Shown here piece after piece: positions 1 through 7,198 of a stretch of DNA of 17,334 nt (positions within the stretch are counted from its first letter, which is position 1; the number at the start of each line of letters is the position of its first letter). The stretch comes from JBFWQM01 sp050249455. GTDB lineage: Bacteria; Pseudomonadota; Alphaproteobacteria; MPNO01; VGEU01. The notes under the pieces were generated by a model. The model had not been told where the DNA came from, did no database searches, and saw only the letters and a list, made by a program, of their open reading frames with translations. The translations under genes were made by a program, and so were the position numbers. Location: NCBI GenBank assembly GCA_050249455.1, contig JBFWQM010000100.1:1-17334 (forward strand). Reading direction: 5' to 3'.

Positions 1-1
1 C

Positions 2-82
2 GGCGGCTTCGCGGTCGAGGAGATCACCGTCGAGCGCGGCCACCTCGACCAGGTGTTCCGCCAGATCACCACGCAGGGGTGA
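2..82 (+). CDS. ABC transporter ATP-binding protein, C-terminal end only (partial)
   Basis: The window opens inside an open frame of 26 codons that ends with TGA at 80-82. The visible tail contains VERGHLDQVFRQIT, typical of the last helix of ATP-binding subunits paired with ABC-2 permeases (the 'LEDVFLELT'-like end). No Walker motifs lie in the window. The next gene starts 10 nt later behind a GGGAG-type ribosome site and encodes the matching permease, so this is inferred to be the ATPase of that transporter (GldA-like by context). The identity rests mainly on the neighbour and on this short tail. Confidence 0.6.
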   Translation, partial: GGFAVEEITVERGHLDQVFRQITTQG

Positions 83-92
83 GGGAGCGTCC

Positions 93-827
93 ATGTCCAA
101 CGTCATCGCCGTCACCCGCCGCGAGCTGGCCGCCTATTTCTCGACGCCGCTCGCCTACGTCTTCATCGTCATCTTCCTGGCGCTGGCCGGGGCGGTGACG
201 TTCTACTTCGGGCAGTTCTTCGACCGCGGCCAGTCCGACCTGCAGCCGTTCTTCAGCTTCCATCCCTGGCTCTATCTGTTCCTGATCCCCGCCGTCGGCA
301 TGCGGCTGTGGGCGGAAGAGAGGAAGTCGGGCACGCTGGAGCTCCTGCTGACCCTGCCGCTCTCCACCACGCAGGCGGTGATCGGCAAGTTCCTGGCCGC
401 CTGGATCTTCGCCGGCATCGCGCTGGCGCTGACCTTCCCGCTGTGGATCACGGTCAACTACCTCGGCACGCCGGACAACGGCATCATCCTGGCCGGCTAC
501 ATCGGCAGCTTCGTGATGGCGGGCGCGTTCCTCGCCATCGGCAGCTTCGTGTCTGCGATGACGAAGAACCAGGTGATCGCCTTTGTGATCGCCGCCGCGG
601 TGTGCTTCCTGTTCATGATGACGGGGCTCGACCTGATCCTGTCGGCGTTTCGCACCTGGGCGCCGCCGTTCGTCACCGACCTGGTCGCGTCGCTCAGCTT
701 CCTGACCCACTTCGATGGCATCGCCAAGGGCGCGATCGACCTGCGCAACGTTGTCTACATGGCCTCGATCATCTGCCTGTTCCTGTTCGCGAATACGGTG
801 GTGGTCGACCTCAAGAAGGGAGCGTGA
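93..827 (+). CDS. ABC-2 family permease (GldF-like)
   Basis: Encodes 244 residues with about six hydrophobic segments (roughly residues 18-40, 58-76, 98-120, 130-155, 165-185 and 220-238), as in ABC-2 type inner-membrane permeases. The N-terminus is 'VTRRELAAYFSTPLAYVF'. The hallmark RxWAEERKSGTLELLLTLP segment follows at about residues 71-89, a conserved cytoplasmic stretch of ABC-2/GldF permeases. The ATG at 93 has GAGGGAG about 7 nt upstream. It ends 1 nt before the next start (TGAGATG), so translation is probably coupled. It should form the membrane channel with the ATPase at the window edge. The substrate is unknown; the GldF likeness is family-level only and does not imply gliding. Confidence 0.85.
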   Translation: MSNVIAVTRRELAAYFSTPLAYVFIVIFLALAGAVTFYFGQFFDRGQSDLQPFFSFHPWLYLFLIPAVGMRLWAEERKSGTLELLLTLPLSTTQAVIGKFLAAWIFAGIALALTFPLWITVNYLGTPDNGIILAGYIGSFVMAGAFLAIGSFVSAMTKNQVIAFVIAAAVCFLFMMTGLDLILSAFRTWAPPFVTDLVASLSFLTHFDGIAKGAIDLRNVVYMASIICLFLFANTVVVDLKKGA

Positions 828-828
828 G

Positions 829-2805
829 ATGGCGTCCCGATCCTTCGACCGCCGCTCGCTCGCCATCGGCGGGCTGGTGCTCGCGGCGGTGCTGTTCATC
901 GCGGTCAACGTGTTCTCGACCTCGACGCTGAAGAACGCGCGGGTCGACCTGACGGAGGGCGGCCTCTACACCCTTTCCGACGGCACGCGCCAGGTGCTCG
1001 CCTCGGTGCGCGAGCCGATCACCTTGCGGCTGTTCGTGTCGCGCACCCTGACCGACATGGCGCCCGGCCTCGCCGCCTATTCGGGCCGCGTGCGCGAGCT
1101 CCTGGAGCGTTACGTCGCGCTCGCCAACGGCAAGATCACGCTCGAGCTGATCCAGCCCGAGGCGTTCTCGCCGGAGGAGGACCGCGCCGTCGGCTTCAAC
1201 CTGCAGGGCATCCCGCTCGACCAGACCGGCGCCACCGGCTATTTCGGCCTGGCCGGCACCAACACCACCGACGACGTCGACGTGATCGCCTTCCTGTCGC
1301 CGCAGCGCGAGCGGTTCCTGGAATACGACCTGACGCGGCTGGTCAACAACCTGGCCAACCCGAAGAAGCCGGTGATCGGCCTGTTCACTGCGCTGCCGAT
1401 CGAGGCGGACCCGGCCAAGCAGTACAAGCCGTGGTATGTGATGGAGAACATCCGCCAGCTGTTCGAGGTCAAGACGGTCGGCTGGGACGGCAAGCCGATC
1501 CCCGACGACCTCGACCTCCTGCTGGTGATCCATCCGGTCGGGCTCGACGACAAGCAGCTCTACGCCATCGACCAGTACGTCATGAAGGGCGGCAAGGCGC
1601 TCGTCATGGTCGACCCCTACGCGGAGGAAGGCTCGCGCTCCAACCAGATGCAGCGCATGCCGCCCGACATGGGCTCGGACCTCAACAAGCTGTTCAAGGC
1701 GTGGGGCATCGAATACGACAAGTCGAAGATCGCGGGCGACCGCATCGGCGCGCAGCGCGTCAGCGCCGGCAACGACCCGTCGGGCCGGCCGGTCATCGCC
1801 GACTACCTCGCCTGGGTGTCGCTCGACAAGTCGCGGATGAAGGCGGACGACGTCATCACCGGCGACCTGCAGCTGGTCAACATCGCCTCGGCCGGCTTCC
1901 TCGACGTGGCGCAGGGCTCGTCGCTCAAGATGGACCCCATCCTCCAGACCAGCGCGCAGTCGGAAGCGATCGACGCCAGCAAGGTCCGCATGCGCCCCAA
2001 TCCGGCGCAGATCCTCAAGGACTTCAAGCCTGGCGGCAAGCCGCTGGTGATCGCCGCGCGCTTCACCGGCAAGGTCAAGAGCGCGTTCCCCGACGGCCCG
2101 CCGAAGGACGAGAAGAAGGACGAGGCCGCCGCCGCGCCGGCGCCCGCCGCCGACGCCAAGCCGGAGGAGGCGAAGCCCGCGGACGCCAAGCCGGCGGAGC
2201 CCGCCGCGCCGCCGACGCTCACCGAGTCCAAGGGCGAGGTGAACCTGGTGGTGATTGCAGACACCGACATCCTGGCCGACACGTTCTGGCTGTCGTCGCA
2301 GGACTTCTTCGGCCAGCAGCTCGTCGTGCCGACCGCCAACAACGGCGACCTGATCGTCAACGCGATCGACAACCTGCGCGGCTCCGCCGGGCTGATCGCG
2401 CTGCGCAGCCGGGGCGTGTCGTCGCGGCCGTTCGACACGGTGCAGAACATCCAGCGCGAGGCGGAGATCAAGTACCGCGCCAAGGAGCAGCAGCTCGTCG
2501 AGCGGCTGAAGGAGATCGAGACCAAGCTGAAGGACGTGCAGACCAAGGAGGCGGCGGGCGGCGCCACCACCATCCTGTCCGACCAGCAGCGCCAAGCGGT
2601 GGACAACTTCCGCCGCGAGATGGTGACCATCCGCGGCGAGCTGCGCGAGGTGCAGCATGACCTGAAGAAGGACATCGACCGCCTCGACATGCGCATGAAG
2701 CTGCTCAATATCGGCGTCATGCCGCTGGTCGTGCTGGTGTTCGCGGTCGGCCTCGGCCTTTACCGCCACCGCCGCGCCCGGCGCCACATCGACGCCAACG
2801 GCTGA
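829..2805 (+). CDS. GldG-like ABC transporter auxiliary membrane protein
   Basis: Encodes 658 residues. The start is ATG 829, one base after the permease stop and preceded by AAGGGAG; an upstream in-frame start at 715 would lie inside the permease and is rejected. There is one N-terminal membrane anchor (about residues 11-30). It is followed by the VDLTEGGLYTLSDGTRQVL segment typical of the GldG/ABC_transp_aux family and a large extracytoplasmic region. A low-complexity Ala/Pro/Lys/Glu linker spans about residues 420-465. A charged helical stretch likely to be coiled coil spans about 540-620. A C-terminal membrane helix (about 626-645) precedes a basic tail (YRHRRARRH). The family accompanies ABC-2 permeases and DUF4340 proteins in many bacteria. 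It probably assists or senses transport on the periplasmic side; the exact role is unknown. Confidence 0.85.
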   Translation: MASRSFDRRSLAIGGLVLAAVLFIAVNVFSTSTLKNARVDLTEGGLYTLSDGTRQVLASVREPITLRLFVSRTLTDMAPGLAAYSGRVRELLERYVALANGKITLELIQPEAFSPEEDRAVGFNLQGIPLDQTGATGYFGLAGTNTTDDVDVIAFLSPQRERFLEYDLTRLVNNLANPKKPVIGLFTALPIEADPAKQYKPWYVMENIRQLFEVKTVGWDGKPIPDDLDLLLVIHPVGLDDKQLYAIDQYVMKGGKALVMVDPYAEEGSRSNQMQRMPPDMGSDLNKLFKAWGIEYDKSKIAGDRIGAQRVSAGNDPSGRPVIADYLAWVSLDKSRMKADDVITGDLQLVNIASAGFLDVAQGSSLKMDPILQTSAQSEAIDASKVRMRPNPAQILKDFKPGGKPLVIAARFTGKVKSAFPDGPPKDEKKDEAAAAPAPAADAKPEEAKPADAKPAEPAAPPTLTESKGEVNLVVIADTDILADTFWLSSQDFFGQQLVVPTANNGDLIVNAIDNLRGSAGLIALRSRGVSSRPFDTVQNIQREAEIKYRAKEQQLVERLKEIETKLKDVQTKEAAGGATTILSDQQRQAVDNFRREMVTIRGELREVQHDLKKDIDRLDMRMKLLNIGVMPLVVLVFAVGLGLYRHRRARRHIDANG

Positions 2806-2821
2806 GCCCGCGGAGGAAGCG

Positions 2822-3940
2822 ATGAAGTCAAGGACCTTCTACGGCCTCGCCGCCGTCACCGCCGTCGCGGTGGTCGCCGCCGTCGTCTCGGTGTCGAACC
2901 AGCGCGCCCCGACCCGCATCCCGGCCGACCGGCCGGCCGCGTTCCCCGACCTCGCCGCCAAGGTCAACGACGTGGCGGCGATCGAGGTGCGGGCGGGCAA
3001 GGACAAGTTCACCGTCAGGCGCGAAGGCGAGCGCTGGGGCCTGGTCGAGAAGGGCGGCTACCCGGTGCCGTTCGAGAAGGTGAAAGGCGCCATCGTCGGC
3101 CTCGCCAACCTGAAGCTGCTCGAGCCGAAGACCAGCGATCCGGAGCGCTACGCCCGCCTGCAGCTCGAGGACCCGGCGAAGGACGACGCCAAGTCGCGCC
3201 AGATCGTCCTGAAGGACGCCAGCGGCAAGGACATCGCCGGTGCGGTGATCGGCAAGAAGAACGCCAACCTGTTCGGCTCCACGCGCGGCGGCACCTACCT
3301 GCGCCGCGGCGGCGACCCGGCCTCCTGGCTCGCCGAGGGTGAGGTGGAGATCGGCGCCACGCCGAACGACTGGATCGAGCGCGAGATCGCCGACATCGCC
3401 CAGGAGAAGATCGCCGACGTCACCGTCGCCCATCCCGGCGGCGAGACGCTGCACCTCCACAAGCCCAGCGCCGAGGCCAAGACCTACGGCGTCGACAACA
3501 TTCCGGAGGGCCGCAAGCTCAAGAGCGACAGCGAGCCCAACACGGTGGCCGGGGCGTTGTGGCGGCTGCGGCTGGAGGACGTGAAGCCGGCGTCGCAGGT
3601 CACCTTGCCCGCCGACCATGTCGTCGCGACCTACAAGACCTTCGACGGGCTGCAGGTCAAGGTCGACATGGCCAAGATCGGCGAGGAGTACTGGGCCGTT
3701 TTCGAGGCGACGCCGCCAGCCGCCGCCCCGCCCAAGCCGGCCGCCGACGCCAAGCCGGAAGACGCAAAGAAGGACGAGGCGAAGAAGGACGAGGCCGCCG
3801 CCGACCCGGCGAAGCTCGCCGCCGACCTCAACGCGCGGGTCAAGGGCTGGGCCTACCGGCTATCGAGCTACGACGCCGAGAAGATCGTCAAGAAGGTGGC
3901 GGACCTGCTCGAAGAGCCGGCGCCCGCCGGCAAGTCCTGA
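2822..3940 (+). CDS. DUF4340 domain-containing protein
   Basis: Encodes 372 residues, starting 17 nt after the GldG-like stop behind a strong GGAGGA site. Residues 7-25 form an N-terminal signal anchor. The body is predicted periplasmic, with the VREGERWGLVEKGGYPVPFEKV motif split by short charged turns, and 'LANLKLLEPKTSDPERYARLQLEDP', which is characteristic of DUF4340. A lysine/alanine/aspartate-rich linker lies at about residues 296-340, echoing the linker in the preceding protein. DUF4340 has no established biochemical function. It is repeatedly encoded next to GldG-like proteins, and the tight spacing here supports one complex or pathway. Confidence 0.85.
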   Translation: MKSRTFYGLAAVTAVAVVAAVVSVSNQRAPTRIPADRPAAFPDLAAKVNDVAAIEVRAGKDKFTVRREGERWGLVEKGGYPVPFEKVKGAIVGLANLKLLEPKTSDPERYARLQLEDPAKDDAKSRQIVLKDASGKDIAGAVIGKKNANLFGSTRGGTYLRRGGDPASWLAEGEVEIGATPNDWIEREIADIAQEKIADVTVAHPGGETLHLHKPSAEAKTYGVDNIPEGRKLKSDSEPNTVAGALWRLRLEDVKPASQVTLPADHVVATYKTFDGLQVKVDMAKIGEEYWAVFEATPPAAAPPKPAADAKPEDAKKDEAKKDEAAADPAKLAADLNARVKGWAYRLSSYDAEKIVKKVADLLEEPAPAGKS

Positions 3941-4677
3941 ACCGCGGCGCCGATCGCATCCCCAACCGGCGCCGCGGTCGGCGCCGGCTCCTTTCCATTG
4001 GCTTCGGCATCGCCCTTCTCGGCTTTGCCGGGCCGGCTGCGGCGGCCGATCCCGTCGACGTCGCGATCGTGTTCGCCATCGACGCCTCGGGCAGCGTCGA
4101 CATGCGCGAGTTCACCCTGCAGCGCCAGGGCTATGCCGCAGCGCTGACCGATCCCGAGATCGTGACCGCAATGACCGAAGGCGCCTTCGGCGCGGTCGCG
4201 GTGACGTTCTTCGACTGGTCGGGCCCGGCGATCCAGCACCAGCTCGTCGGCTGGACGCGCATCGCCGACGCAGCCTCCGCCGGCGCGGTCGCCGCCACCC
4301 TGGTGAATGCGCCGCGCACCATCTTCGGCGGCGGCACCGCGATCGGCGCCGCGATCGAGCACGGCCGCTACCTGCTGGAGACCAGCGGCATCCCGGCGAC
4401 GCGGCGCATCATCGACGTGTCGGGCGACGGCCCGGTCAACCGCGGCCGTCCCGCCGGCCAGGCGCGCGACGAGGCGGTGGAGGCCGGCATCACCGTCAAC
4501 GGCCTGCCGATCCTGGAGGACGAGCCGGGCCTGGAGGCCTACTACCGCACCCACGTCATCGGCGGCCCCGGCGCCTTCGTCATCCCAGCCGCGAATTTCG
4601 AGGATTTCGCCCGCGCCATCCTGGAAAAGCTGAAGCGCGAGCTGCGGCTGTCGGGATTTCCGGCCGAGGCGCGCTGA
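3937..4677 (+). CDS. DUF1194 / von Willebrand factor A-like secreted protein, start uncertain
   Basis: The frame encodes about 246 residues ending with TGA 4675-4677. A basic stretch and a hydrophobic segment ending GPAAAADP make a clear signal peptide. Next come VDVAIVFAIDASGSVD with the MIDAS-type D-x-S-x-S (about residues 49-53), the 'LQRQGYAAAL' helix, GGGTAIGAAI and IDVSGDGPVNRG. The end matches the usual DUF1194 C-terminus (VIGGPGAFV, then FEDFARAILEKLKRE). The fold probably binds a metal and a protein ligand in the periplasm. The given start is a CTG overlapping the previous stop (CTGA). No ATG, GTG or TTG exists in frame between 3562 and 4068. ATC 3958 or ATT 3997 are other options, and GTG 4069 would delete the signal peptide and part of the first strand. 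The family call is firm; the start is not. Confidence 0.8.
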   Translation: MNRGADRIPNRRRGRRRLLSIGFGIALLGFAGPAAAADPVDVAIVFAIDASGSVDMREFTLQRQGYAAALTDPEIVTAMTEGAFGAVAVTFFDWSGPAIQHQLVGWTRIADAASAGAVAATLVNAPRTIFGGGTAIGAAIEHGRYLLETSGIPATRRIIDVSGDGPVNRGRPAGQARDEAVEAGITVNGLPILEDEPGLEAYYRTHVIGGPGAFVIPAANFEDFARAILEKLKRELRLSGFPAEAR

Positions 4678-4720
4678 CACGCGATCGTGCCGGCAGTGCC
4701 ACAACAGTCACGGACAGCTT

Positions 4721-4745
4721 GTAGGAGCGGGTTTCAAACCCGCCC
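4721..4745 (+). repeat. REP-like GTAG palindrome, copy A1
   Basis: GTAGGA is followed by the palindrome GCGGGTTT-C-AAACCCGC (4727-4743). It carries the same GTAG tag and G/C stem outline as the copies at 10613, 10680, 15586, 15638 and 16183. It lies between convergent genes and forms an outward-tagged inverted pair with A2. Confidence 0.85.
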
Positions 4746-4768
4746 TGTTTTTGTTTTCCATTTTTTCG
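4727..4768 (+). terminator. Putative Rho-independent terminator made from REP copy A1
   Basis: A G/C-rich hairpin (7 bp or more, 3-nt loop) at 4727-4743 is followed by a T-rich tract (TGTTTTTGTTTTCC, then TTTTTT) to 4768. It lies 50 nt past the stop of the DUF1194 gene, where a terminator for the + strand operon is expected. This is the only GTAG palindrome in the window followed by such a T tract. Confidence 0.6.
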
Positions 4769-4792
4769 ACACCGCGCCGGGTCGAGCGCCGC

Positions 4793-4817
4793 GGGCGGAT
4801 TTGAAACCCGCCCCTAC
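4793..4817 (-). repeat. REP-like GTAG palindrome, copy A2
   Basis: On the minus strand it reads GTAGGGGCGGGTTTC, then AAATCCGCCC. The stem has one A/C mismatch. It is inverted relative to A1, from which it is separated by about 47 nt, and lies 34 nt beyond the stop of the minus-strand lipoprotein gene. Confidence 0.85.
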
Positions 4818-4851
4818 AGAGCGCGGAGTCGCTGCGACGGGCGCCCGTCTC

Positions 4852-5484
4852 CTAAGTCCCCGCGGCCTGCGCCGTCCAGATCGTCCATTCGACCAGGCGC
4901 TTCATCGCCTTGCCGAGAGCCTCGTCGAAGGCGTGGACGACGGCGTCCATGTCGGTGCCCTGGGCCTGCTCGAAGTTCTCCGCGGTCATGGTGCCGATGA
5001 TGGCGCGCTGCGGCATGCGCACCAGCTTGCCGTTGAGGCGGACATGCACCCTCGGCGCGCCGCCGTCGCGGTATTCGGCCTGGAATTCGCGCAGGTCGAC
5101 CAGCAGGTTGAAATCCGACCGCAGCAGCACCGACTGGCGGCCCACCGCGACGATCTTGCCGGTGTTCTCGAAGCTCTCCACCAGCAGGCGCTGCACCATC
5201 GCCGGCGCGGTGTCGACCCAGTTGGCGTCGGCGTAGTATTCGAGCGTCAGCGCGTTGCGTTGCAGGGCGATGCGCTGGGTGTTGAGGCCGGCTTCCGCGA
5301 CCGGCATGTCGACCGTGAGCTGCCACGTCGCCTTGGGCAGGTCGGGGCTGTAGGTGCTCTTGGGCGACAGCACAAACACGCGCGGCGGCGTGCCCGAGCC
5401 GGGGACGATCCCGCAACCGGCCAGCAGGACTGCCGCGACGATGACGGCGCCGATCGCGCGCGCCGGCGAAACGATCCGCTTCAT
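4852..5484 (-). CDS. PqiC/ABC-type transport auxiliary lipoprotein
   Basis: Encodes 210 residues with a lipoprotein signal peptide. A basic N-terminus (MKRIVSPAR) and hydrophobic core end in the lipobox LLAGC with Cys24; Gly follows the Cys, which favours outer-membrane sorting. The mature part starts with a PPRVFVLSPKST segment. It contains a 'QRIALQRNALTLEYYADANWVDTAPAMVQ' type region (split here across residues about 70-100), the pattern of the ABC_trans_aux family (PqiC/YmbA-like). Its ATG overlaps the MCE gene's stop (ATGA at 5481-5484), so it is co-translated as the last gene of the lipid transport operon. It probably docks the periplasmic MCE protein to the outer membrane. Confidence 0.85.
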   Translation of the reverse strand: MKRIVSPARAIGAVIVAAVLLAGCGIVPGSGTPPRVFVLSPKSTYSPDLPKATWQLTVDMPVAEAGLNTQRIALQRNALTLEYYADANWVDTAPAMVQRLLVESFENTGKIVAVGRQSVLLRSDFNLLVDLREFQAEYRDGGAPRVHVRLNGKLVRMPQRAIIGTMTAENFEQAQGTDMDAVVHAFDEALGKAMKRLVEWTIWTAQAAGT

Positions 5485-6434
5485 CGCGCCTCAAAGCCTT
5501 TCTGCGTATCGCCGAACAGGAAGCGTGACGGGTCGCGCTCCAGCTGGTTGGTCAGCCGGTTGAGGCCCGACACGAGCTGTCGCGCCTCGATCAGGAACTG
5601 GGTGAACTCGTAGAGGCCCTGGGCGGAGAAGTCGCGCAGCGGCTCGCGGTTCTCCGCCATCATCGCCTCGGCGCTGCGCGACAGCTGGCCGAACGAGCGC
5701 GCCGTGTTGCGCAGCTCGTTGAGCGCGCCCTCGGCGGAGGCCGAAAGCGGCCCGATGCGGCCTTCGACCTGGGCCACAAGCCGCTCGGTGCTCTGCGCCA
5801 GCCGCCGCATGGCGGCGACGGCCTCGGACAGGTCCTTGAGCTGCTTCTCGATGCCCTGGCTGTTGGTCGCGAAGGCCGAGGTGAGGCGGCGCAGGTTCTC
5901 CAGCGTCTCGGCGATCGCCGAGATGTTGCGGTCGTCCAGCACGATGGTCAGGCGGTCCGCGATGGTGACCGCGCGCTCCAGCAGCTCCGGCGCCTTGTTG
6001 AGCAGCGATTCCAGGCCCGACAGGCGCGACGGGATCTCCAGAACCTCTTGCGAGCCGCGCGGCCGCAGCGGCGGGCTTTCGTTGGTGCCGCCGTCGAGCT
6101 GCACGAACGCGACGCCGGTGATGCCCTGGATGCCGAGCTGGGCGTAGGTGTCCTGCTTGATCGGCGTGTTGGGATCGACCTCCAGCGTCGCGGTGATGAC
6201 CTCGACGTTGCGCGGCGCGATGCGCAGCTGCGACACGCGCCCCACCGGGATGCCGCGGTAGCGCACCGTCGAGCCGACCTGCAGCCCGGTGACCGAGCCG
6301 CGGAAATTCACGATGTAGTGGTCGGGCACGGCATCGAGCTGGACGCGCGCGAACCAGATGGCGATGGCGAAGCCGGACACCACCAGCAGGATCACGAACA
6401 GTCCGACCAGGATATAGCTCGCGCGGGTTTCCAT
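5481..6434 (-). CDS. MlaD/MCE-family periplasmic lipid-binding protein
   Basis: Encodes 317 residues from ATG 6434 (METRASYILVG), 5 nt beyond the ATPase stop; the ATG at 6494 would overlap the ATPase by 55 nt and is less likely. An N-terminal membrane anchor (about residues 6-29) is followed by one MCE domain (about 38-120) with FRGSVTGLQVGSTVRYRGIPVG and IQGITGVAFVQLDGG. A long helical region (about 125-300) follows, rich in Leu/Ala/Glu and typical of the single-MCE proteins that build hexameric or tube-like lipid conduits. The role is inferred as periplasmic phospholipid carriage between inner and outer membranes, working with the permease and ATPase encoded upstream. Confidence 0.9.
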   Translation of the reverse strand: METRASYILVGLFVILLVVSGFAIAIWFARVQLDAVPDHYIVNFRGSVTGLQVGSTVRYRGIPVGRVSQLRIAPRNVEVITATLEVDPNTPIKQDTYAQLGIQGITGVAFVQLDGGTNESPPLRPRGSQEVLEIPSRLSGLESLLNKAPELLERAVTIADRLTIVLDDRNISAIAETLENLRRLTSAFATNSQGIEKQLKDLSEAVAAMRRLAQSTERLVAQVEGRIGPLSASAEGALNELRNTARSFGQLSRSAEAMMAENREPLRDFSAQGLYEFTQFLIEARQLVSGLNRLTNQLERDPSRFLFGDTQKGFEAR

Positions 6435-6439
6435 CGGCC

Positions 6440-7198
6440 TCAGTGCGGCTGCGCCGCGCGGGCGCGCGGGCCATGGAAGTATTCCTGTATCCACGGATGC
6501 GGATTGTCGAGCAGTTCTTGGAAGGTGCCGGTCACGACCTGGTGGTCGACCAGCACCGCGATGCGGTCGCAGGTCGCGACCAGGGTGTCGAGGTCATGGG
6601 TGATCATCACCACGGTCAGCCCCAGGCTCTGCTGCAGCCCGCGGATCAGCGAATCGAAGGCCGCCGCGCCGATCGGGTCGAGGCCGGCGGTCGGCTCGTC
6701 CAGGAACAGGATCTCCGGGTCCATCGCCAGCGCGCGGGCCAGCCCCGCGCGCTTGCGCATGCCGCCGGAGATCTCCGATGGGTACTTCGTGCAGGCGCCC
6801 GGCGGCAGGCCCACCATGGCGATCTTGTAGGAGGCGATTTCCGAGATCAGGTCCGGCGCCAGGTCCGTATGCTCCTTCAGCGGTATCATCACGTTCTGCG
6901 CGACCGTCAGCGAGGAGAACAGGGCGCCGCCCTGGAACAGGACGCCCCACCGCGATTCGACTGCCGGCCCGCCGTTCGACCCGCCGCCGATGCGCGTGTC
7001 GAGCACATCGATCACGCCGGCCGCCGGCTGCATCAGCCCGACCATCGTCTTCATCAGCACCGATTTCCCGGTCCCCGAGCCGCCGACGACGCCCAGCACC
7101 TCGCCGCGATAGACGTCGAGGTCCAGCTTGTCGTGGATGACCTGCTCGCCGAACCGGGTCACGAGGCCGCGGACGCTGATGACGACGTTCTCCTGCAT
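6440..7198 (-). CDS. MlaF-like ABC transporter ATP-binding protein
   Basis: Encodes 252 residues with a complete ATPase motif set: Walker A GGSGTGKS (about residues 39-46), Q-loop LFQGGALF (Gln89), signature ISGGMRKRAGLARAL (about 143-157), Walker B ILFLDEPTAGLDP (Glu168) and the switch His201 in MITHDLD. The ISGGM signature in place of LSGGQ is characteristic of Mla/Mkl-type lipid transporters. The start codon overlaps the permease stop (ATGA at 7195-7198 on the minus strand), indicating translational coupling. It powers the adjacent MlaE-type permease at the inner membrane. The name mlaF is not assigned because orthology to the E. coli gene cannot be shown here. Confidence 0.92.
   Translation of the reverse strand: MQENVVISVRGLVTRFGEQVIHDKLDLDVYRGEVLGVVGGSGTGKSVLMKTMVGLMQPAAGVIDVLDTRIGGGSNGGPAVESRWGVLFQGGALFSSLTVAQNVMIPLKEHTDLAPDLISEIASYKIAMVGLPPGACTKYPSEISGGMRKRAGLARALAMDPEILFLDEPTAGLDPIGAAAFDSLIRGLQQSLGLTVVMITHDLDTLVATCDRIAVLVDHQVVTGTFQELLDNPHPWIQEYFHGPRARAAQPH

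Noticed and set aside
811..2787. Long - strand open frame opposite the GldG-like gene
   Set aside because: It has the same composition signature of an antisense shadow, while the + strand has clear domains, ribosome sites and operon spacing.
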